From Arthrobacter sp. PAMC25284 (lineage in GTDB: Bacteria; Actinomycetota; Actinomycetes; Actinomycetales; Micrococcaceae), in NCBI RefSeq assembly GCF_019443425.1, contig NZ_CP080382.1, positions 2,294,001-2,358,000 of the forward strand: a stretch of DNA of 64,000 nucleotides, written 5' to 3'. Numbering within the stretch: the first letter of the stretch is position 1; each line of letters opens with the position of its first letter. Shown here piece by piece: positions 59,889 to 64,000 of the stretch. Both the position numbers and the translations under genes were made by a program. The notes under the pieces are model-generated. The model searched no databases and was not told where the DNA came from. It worked only from the letters and a program-made list of their open reading frames with translations.

Positions 59889-60542
59889 ATGAGCGAGCAC
59901 GAATCCAACACCCCAGGACCGCCCCGGCACCACAAGCCGAAGCCCTTCGCGCCCATCGATTTCGAGCCCTTCGCGGGCGGAGCCGACCCCGCCCGGGTGT
60001 CAGAAGCCGCTCATCTGGCCGCACAGGCGCTGGTCCGGCGCGGACGCGACAGTGACGACCCCAAGGTCACCAAGCGGCTCGTCAAGCTGGCGGACGAGCA
60101 GGGGCTGGAGGCAATTGCGGAGATGTGGGCAGAGAGTCCTGCCCGGTCGCTGCCCGGCGCCCTGTGGCGGCTCTACGCCCTGCGGGCGGCCACCATCCAG
60201 GACCCGGAGCGAATCTCCGTTTACTTCAAGGCAGGCAAGGACACCGCCCAGGTTTCGCACGCTGTGGCGGGCGCCGCCGAACCGCCAGGCGCCGAGGAGA
60301 TGAAGACAATGGCGGACGCCATCCTTTCCGGGGCCTTCGACGGCGAGTTCGACGTCGCCCTTGAGCGTTCTGCCGCCTTCTGCCGGGTCGTGGCGCTTGG
60401 CCAGGCGACACTGGCCGACGGCGTCGAGCACGGTAACGCCAGCCATGCCAGCAAGCTCACGCGGAGTTCACACCTCCTGGTCAAGACCGCCGAGGACCTC
60501 GAACACGCCGCCAACGCGTGGCGGCTGGGCGAACTGGACTGA
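59889..60542 (+). CDS. conserved soluble protein of unknown function
   Basis: A 217-residue protein. After a Pro/His-rich head the body is helical (ARVSEAAHLAAQALVRRGRD, TKRLVKLADEQGLEAIAEMWAE, LPGALWRLYALRAATIQDPERIS, HASKLTRSSHLLVKTAEDLEHAANAWRLGELD). I recognise the type from Arthrobacter relatives but no function. Probably leaderless. It is followed by a 397-base gap holding a candidate RNA. Confidence 0.78.
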   Translation: MSEHESNTPGPPRHHKPKPFAPIDFEPFAGGADPARVSEAAHLAAQALVRRGRDSDDPKVTKRLVKLADEQGLEAIAEMWAESPARSLPGALWRLYALRAATIQDPERISVYFKAGKDTAQVSHAVAGAAEPPGAEEMKTMADAILSGAFDGEFDVALERSAAFCRVVALGQATLADGVEHGNASHASKLTRSSHLLVKTAEDLEHAANAWRLGELD

Positions 60543-60656
60543 CCTCCACCAGGGCCTGGTCTCCGCGGCGCATCAGCGCCCGCAGAACCGGCTCCGGGAC
60601 GCACGCCGGCGGGCGGCTGTCAATCTTGACTTGCGGCAGGAGTCGTAGAAAACTGA

Positions 60657-60750
60657 AACCGGTGCCGAACCGCGAAACCCCCGGGCTTCAACATTTAGCC
60701 GCCTAGAGCGGCCTACCGCCGAGAGGCGTATCCGGTTCGGCACCATTTTT
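60657..60750 (+). ncRNA. candidate structured small RNA
   Basis: In the gap after the gene at 59889-60542. Arms GGTGCCGAACC (60661-60671) and GGTTCGGCACC (60734-60744) pair perfectly over 11 bp and enclose about 62 bases with two further hairpins: GCCGC-CTAGA-GCGGC and CGCC-GAGA-GGCG. A run of five T follows at once (60746-60750). TTGACT at 60626-60631 is a possible -35 that would place the start near the first arm. The whole resembles a stand-alone RNA with paired ends, or an elaborate terminator. I do not recognise a known family. Confidence 0.5.
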
Positions 60751-60852
60751 ACGCCCCGCCTCTTATGCCGCGTCACCCCACCGCACGGCGGCCTGTTGCA
60801 GTCCCCCGGACCCCGGGGGCGGGGCCTGGCCGCGGCCGCACCGCCCGGACGG

Positions 60853-60858
60853 TAAAGT
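60853..60858 (+). promoter_or_regulatory. -10 element of the DUF47-pit operon
   Basis: TAAAGT, ending seven bases before an ATG at 60866 that opens a 25-codon ORF leading into the DUF47 start. This is the best promoter candidate for the operon. Confidence 0.45.
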
Positions 60859-60865
60859 AATCCCC

Positions 60866-60943
60866 ATGCGCGGGCCCTCACAGCAGATTCCCCGGCAGGC
60901 CCTGTCCGGAACACCTTTCCCGAAGACCGGTGACATTACGTGA
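60866..60943 (+). CDS. 25-residue leaderless upstream ORF
   Basis: ATG at 60866 begins MRGPSQQIPRQ and ends with TGA at 60941-60943, overlapping the GTG start of the DUF47 gene (60940) as GTGA. The -10 box TAAAGT lies seven bases before its ATG. The DUF47 start has no ribosome site of its own, so reading of this ORF may be needed to start DUF47 translation. Confidence 0.45.
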   Translation: MRGPSQQIPRQALSGTPFPKTGDIT

Positions 60944-61557
60944 AACTCCGTCTTTTCCCCCAGGAGACCGCCGGACTGGACCTGTTATCCCAGATGGCAC
61001 GCCAGATTGTGCTCGCCACGGGGACACTCTCGGAAATCCTTGGCGCGCCGGCGGGCGAACACTCCCGGCTCGTGGACGACATGCACAACCATGAGGCCAA
61101 ATCCGCGGACCTGCACGTGGCCCTGCTCACCCATATGCGGACGAGCTTTGTGAATCCGCTGCCCCGCGAGGACATGTACACGCTGTCCCGCTTCCTCAAC
61201 GAGGCGATCGAGAAGCTGGACGCCGCGGCCGAACTGGTGGCCCTTTACAAGCTGGACCGGCTTCCGCGTCGGGCAGCTGAACAGCTGGAAATTATCAGCA
61301 GGCAGGCTGAGCTCACCGTCACTGCCATGCAGCAGCTAAACAACCTCGATGACCTCGAGGACTACTGGATCGAAATCCTGCGTCTGGCCAAGCGTGCGGA
61401 AAAGACCCATCGGGTTTGGGTGGCGGACATGCTCAACGAAATGAAGTCCGCGCAATACGCCCGCCACCGCGATATCGCCAACCAACTGGTCGACGTCACA
61501 AAGGACATGCGCCGGATCGCGACCCAGGTGGGCAGCATCATCGTCAAGGAATCCTGA
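60940..61557 (+). CDS. DUF47/PhoU-like phosphate transport accessory protein
   Basis: A 205-residue all-helical protein with MKLRLFPQETAGLDLLSQMA, the metal-binding-type block MHNHEAKSADLHVALL and ...FVNPLPREDMYTLSRFLNEAIEKLDAAAEL. DUF47 proteins resemble PhoU and are nearly always encoded just before a Pit phosphate transporter, as here. The GTG start overlaps the stop of a small upstream ORF. Two bases separate it from the pit gene. Confidence 0.9.
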   Translation: MKLRLFPQETAGLDLLSQMARQIVLATGTLSEILGAPAGEHSRLVDDMHNHEAKSADLHVALLTHMRTSFVNPLPREDMYTLSRFLNEAIEKLDAAAELVALYKLDRLPRRAAEQLEIISRQAELTVTAMQQLNNLDDLEDYWIEILRLAKRAEKTHRVWVADMLNEMKSAQYARHRDIANQLVDVTKDMRRIATQVGSIIVKES

Positions 61558-61558
61558 C

Positions 61559-62575
61559 GTGACAATAGTTTTCTTCACCCTGGTGGTGCTCGCCGCCGGG
61601 GTGTTTGCCTTCCTCAACGGATTCAAGGACGCGTCGAGTTCGGTAGCGGTAGCAGTCCGCACCCGGGCACTCACCCCAACTGTCGCCGTTTTGCTGGCCG
61701 GGCTTTTCAACTTCATCGGCGCGGCCCTCAGCGCCACGCTGGTGCTGGAAGTCAGTCGGACTTGGATCAGTCTCCCGCCCGGGGACAACGGCCTGACCAT
61801 CGTCCTGGCCGGGTTGCTCAGTGCCGCCGCGTGGGGCCTGTACACGTGGTGGCGCGGCATCCCGGCGTCGTCCACCCACGCCCTGATCGGCGGCCTCGCA
61901 GGCGCCAGCGTCGGAAATATCGCCACCGGCGGCATCCCGGTCACCGGGGTCGACAGCTCATTGCTTCTCCAGGTCGTCCTGCCCCTGGTGCTGTCTCCCG
62001 CCATTGCCTTCGCGGCCGCCTACGCCCTGGTCTGGCCCGCCCACTGGGCAGCCCGCTACACACCGCCAAACGTCGTTAACAGCCGGTCACGGCGGTCCCA
62101 AGCCGTGGCCGCCGGCGCTGTGGCATTCGCCCACGGACTCCAGGACGGCCAGCGGACCAGTGCCATCCTGGTACTGGCCCTGCTCGCCGCCGGGCTCTCC
62201 GATGGCGCCTCGCTGCCACCGTGGGTTGCGGTGCTCACCGCCGCGATGCTGGCCGCAGGCACCCTGGCCGGCGGCTGGAGGATTTCTTATACGATCGGAT
62301 ACCGGCTGAGCCGGATTGACCCGCTTCGCGGCTTCGTCGCCTTGCTGTGGAGTTCCACGCTGCTGCTGGTGGGCGCCGTCGCCTTGCATCTGCCTATGTC
62401 CACGACGCACACCACCACCTCAGCCGTGCTCGGGGCCGGTGCCAACCAGAATTTTTCCTCGGTGAACCGCCGCCTGGCTATCCGAATCCTCGTCTACTGG
62501 CTTCTGACACCGGCGATGGCCGCTGCTGGGGCGTTCGTTCTGCAGTTGGCGCTCTCGCCCCTTGCCGGAAAGTAG
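61559..62575 (+). CDS. pit: low-affinity inorganic phosphate transporter, Pit family
   Basis: A 338-residue membrane protein with about ten helices and the two Pit signature halves: FAFLNGFKDASSSVAVAVRTRAL near the start and AVAFAHGLQDGQRTSAILVLAL in the second half, plus PASSTHALIGGLAG and MSTTHTTTSAVLGAG. Pit proteins move metal-phosphate with protons. GTG start one base past the DUF47 stop. It ends 11 bases from the convergent pstB. Confidence 0.9.
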   Translation: MTIVFFTLVVLAAGVFAFLNGFKDASSSVAVAVRTRALTPTVAVLLAGLFNFIGAALSATLVLEVSRTWISLPPGDNGLTIVLAGLLSAAAWGLYTWWRGIPASSTHALIGGLAGASVGNIATGGIPVTGVDSSLLLQVVLPLVLSPAIAFAAAYALVWPAHWAARYTPPNVVNSRSRRSQAVAAGAVAFAHGLQDGQRTSAILVLALLAAGLSDGASLPPWVAVLTAAMLAAGTLAGGWRISYTIGYRLSRIDPLRGFVALLWSSTLLLVGAVALHLPMSTTHTTTSAVLGAGANQNFSSVNRRLAIRILVYWLLTPAMAAAGAFVLQLALSPLAGK

Positions 62576-62586
62576 AGACTCCGGGT

Positions 62587-63366
62587 TTACCCGAAGCGTC
62601 CGGAGACGTAGTCCTCGGTGGCCTTCTGGGTCGGGTTACTGAAGATCGTGTGGGTGTCGCCGAACTCGATCAGCTTGCCGGGCTTGCCGGTGCCGGCAAT
62701 GTTGAAGAACGCCGTCCGGTCAGAGACGCGCGCCGCCTGCTGCATGTTGTGGGTCACGATCACCACGGTGTAGTGGTCCTTGAGGTCGTTGATGAGGTCC
62801 TCAATCGCGAGCGTGGAGATTGGGTCCAGGGCGGAGCAGGGCTCGTCCATCAGGATCACCTGGGGTTCCACGGCAATCGCACGGGCGATGCAGAGGCGCT
62901 GCTGCTGCCCGCCGGAGAGGCCGGAGCCGGGCTTGGCGAGGCGGTCCTTGACCTCGTTCCACAGGTTGGCGCCCTGCAGGGAGCGCTCGACGAGGGCGTC
63001 GGCCTCCCCCTTGGAGATCTTCTGGTTGTTCAGCTTCACGCCGGCCAGTACGTTATCCCGGATGGACATGGTCGGGAATGGGTTCGGCCGCTGAAAGACC
63101 ATACCGATCTGCGAGCGGACGGTGACTGGGTCAACGGAGGGTCCGTACAGGTTGTCGCCGTCCAGCAGGACCTCCCCTTCGACCCGGGCACCCGGAATCA
63201 CTTCGTGCATGCGGTTCAGGGTACGCAGGAAGGTGGACTTGCCACAGCCGGACGGGCCGATGAAGGCCGTGACGGATTTAGCCTCAATGTTGATGTTGAC
63301 GTCTTCGACCGCGAGGAATTTGCTGTAATAGACGTTCAGGTCCTTGACGTCGATGCGCTTAGACAT
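62587..63366 (-). CDS. pstB: phosphate ABC transporter ATP-binding protein
   Basis: A 259-residue ATPase. Walker [11 protein letters not shown]-loop [13 protein letters not shown], signature [16 protein letters not shown], Walker [14 protein letters not shown] and the switch His in [12 protein letters not shown]. It powers high-affinity phosphate uptake by PstSCAB. The ATG at 63366 follows GAAGGAACACC. It lies 46 bases downstream of pstA on the same strand and converges on the low-affinity Pit gene. Confidence 0.96.
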   Translation of the reverse strand: MSKRIDVKDLNVYYSKFLAVEDVNINIEAKSVTAFIGPSGCGKSTFLRTLNRMHEVIPGARVEGEVLLDGDNLYGPSVDPVTVRSQIGMVFQRPNPFPTMSIRDNVLAGVKLNNQKISKGEADALVERSLQGANLWNEVKDRLAKPGSGLSGGQQQRLCIARAIAVEPQVILMDEPCSALDPISTLAIEDLINDLKDHYTVVIVTHNMQQAARVSDRTAFFNIAGTGKPGKLIEFGDTHTIFSNPTQKATEDYVSGRFG

Positions 63367-63412
63367 GGTGTTCCTTCAGTTCTGGAGGTGGGCGGCGGAC
63401 GCTGGCCGGGGC

Positions 63413-64000
63413 CTAGCGGCCGGCTTTCGGGGCGAAGACGCGGGCAACCAGGCGGGCGGCAAGGTTGAGCAGCATCACGAGAATAATGAGGACCAGCGCG
63501 GCACCCCATGCACGCTGGGAGGACGGATCCGGGTTGGACGGCGAGGTGGGGTTGAGGATCTGGGTGTAGATGAAGGTCGGCAGCGACGCCATCCAGCCGC
63601 TGAAGACGTTCGCGTTGATACCGGTGGCAAAGCCCGCGGTGACAAGAATCGGTGCAGTTTCGCCGATGACCCGCGCGATCGCAAGCGTGATGCCGGACGC
63701 GATGCCGGAGATCGCCGTCGGGATCACCACCTTCAGGATGGTCCGCCACTTCCGGACGCCGAGCGCGTACGCCGCCTCCCGCAGTTCGTTGGGGACGATC
63801 TTGAGCATTTCCTCACTGGATCGGACCACCACCGGGATCATCAGCACGGACAGCGCGACGGCGGCCACGGCGCCGGTCTTGGTCCCGGGCCCCACGACCG
63901 CGAAAAAGAAGGCAGCCGCGAACAGGCCGGCCACGATCGAGGGAATGCCGGTCATCACGTCAATGAAGAACGTGATGACGCGGGACAGCGGGCGGTCGTT
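63413..64000 (-). CDS. pstA: phosphate ABC transporter permease, C-terminal part
   Basis: The last 195 residues of PstA; the start lies beyond the window. Membrane segments and the permease EAA loop are seen: FFIDVMTGIPSIVAGLF, RSSEEMLKIVPNELREAAYALGVRKWRTILKVVIPTA, ITLAIARVIGETAPIL and the final helix AALVLIILVMLLNLAARL. It forms the channel with PstC. The gene order matches pstSCAB reading toward the left. Confidence 0.95.
   Translation of the reverse strand, partial: NDRPLSRVITFFIDVMTGIPSIVAGLFAAAFFFAVVGPGTKTGAVAAVALSVLMIPVVVRSSEEMLKIVPNELREAAYALGVRKWRTILKVVIPTAISGIASGITLAIARVIGETAPILVTAGFATGINANVFSGWMASLPTFIYTQILNPTSPSNPDPSSQRAWGAALVLIILVMLLNLAARLVARVFAPKAGR

Noticed and set aside
60573..60914. 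113-residue minus-strand ORF in the gap before DUF47
   Set aside because: Arg/Pro-rich sequence typical of antisense frames in high-GC DNA, no ribosome site, and it overlaps the candidate RNA and the upstream ORF.

Overview
The window is high-GC DNA from a free-living actinobacterium. Gene content, GTG/TTG starts, many four-base start/stop overlaps, and several 'TANNNT, six bases, ATG' leaderless starts point to Micrococcaceae of the Arthrobacter/Pseudarthrobacter type. Only one RNA gene is certain (tRNA-Lys). I see no IS element, prophage, CRISPR array or rRNA, so this looks like ordinary chromosome rich in catabolic and stress genes.

Layout. 1-6.7 kb: start of urocanate hydratase (hutU) behind an IclR regulator, both flanked by a repeated 16-bp palindrome; then a 3-hydroxybutyrate dehydrogenase and an MHS-type transporter divergent from a LysR regulator. 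6.7-14.4 kb: spermidine-synthase-like protein, YihY membrane protein, universal stress protein, Zn alcohol dehydrogenase, and a HAD + GH65 fusion. 14.4-24.4 kb: metal P-type ATPase, PEP synthase, and a coupled trio (acyl-CoA dehydrogenase, PIG-L deacetylase/NodS-like methyltransferase fusion, GT2) that resembles the enzyme logic of an acylated, N-modified aminoglycan. 24.4-35.7 kb: GAF-ANTAR regulator, AzlCD exporter, GDPD, DUF445, PxpA, and a second, unfused GH65 + beta-phosphoglucomutase pair. 35.7-40.2 kb: a complete fructose PTS operon (fruR-fruK-fruA-ptsH) with a clear promoter, a CRP/GlxR-like site and a terminator. 40.4-44 kb: bacterial NHEJ (ku divergent from ligD). 44-51 kb: ProP-like transporter, FUSC protein, SDR, STAS-like protein, GNAT and acyltransferase-3. 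51.1-56.8 kb: an acid-sugar operon (DUF1537 kinase, LtnD-like dehydrogenase, GntP permease, class II aldolase) with a divergent GntR regulator and palindromic operator. 56.8-60.5 kb: CsoR/CstR-like repressor, dodecin, aldo/keto reductase, small stress membrane proteins, tRNA-Lys. 60.5-64 kb: phosphate region with a candidate structured RNA, the DUF47-Pit pair and convergent pstBA.

Two themes cut across the window. First, seven genes (hutU, yihY, usp, azlC, proP-like, gntP-like, gntR) each carry one extra base that breaks the frame, and all seven sites lie in a GGGCC/GGCCC context. This looks more like systematic consensus error than seven independent pseudogenes. Second, translation starts are often unusual: at least seven genes look leaderless, and three others are preceded by tiny ORFs whose stop codon overlaps the real start.
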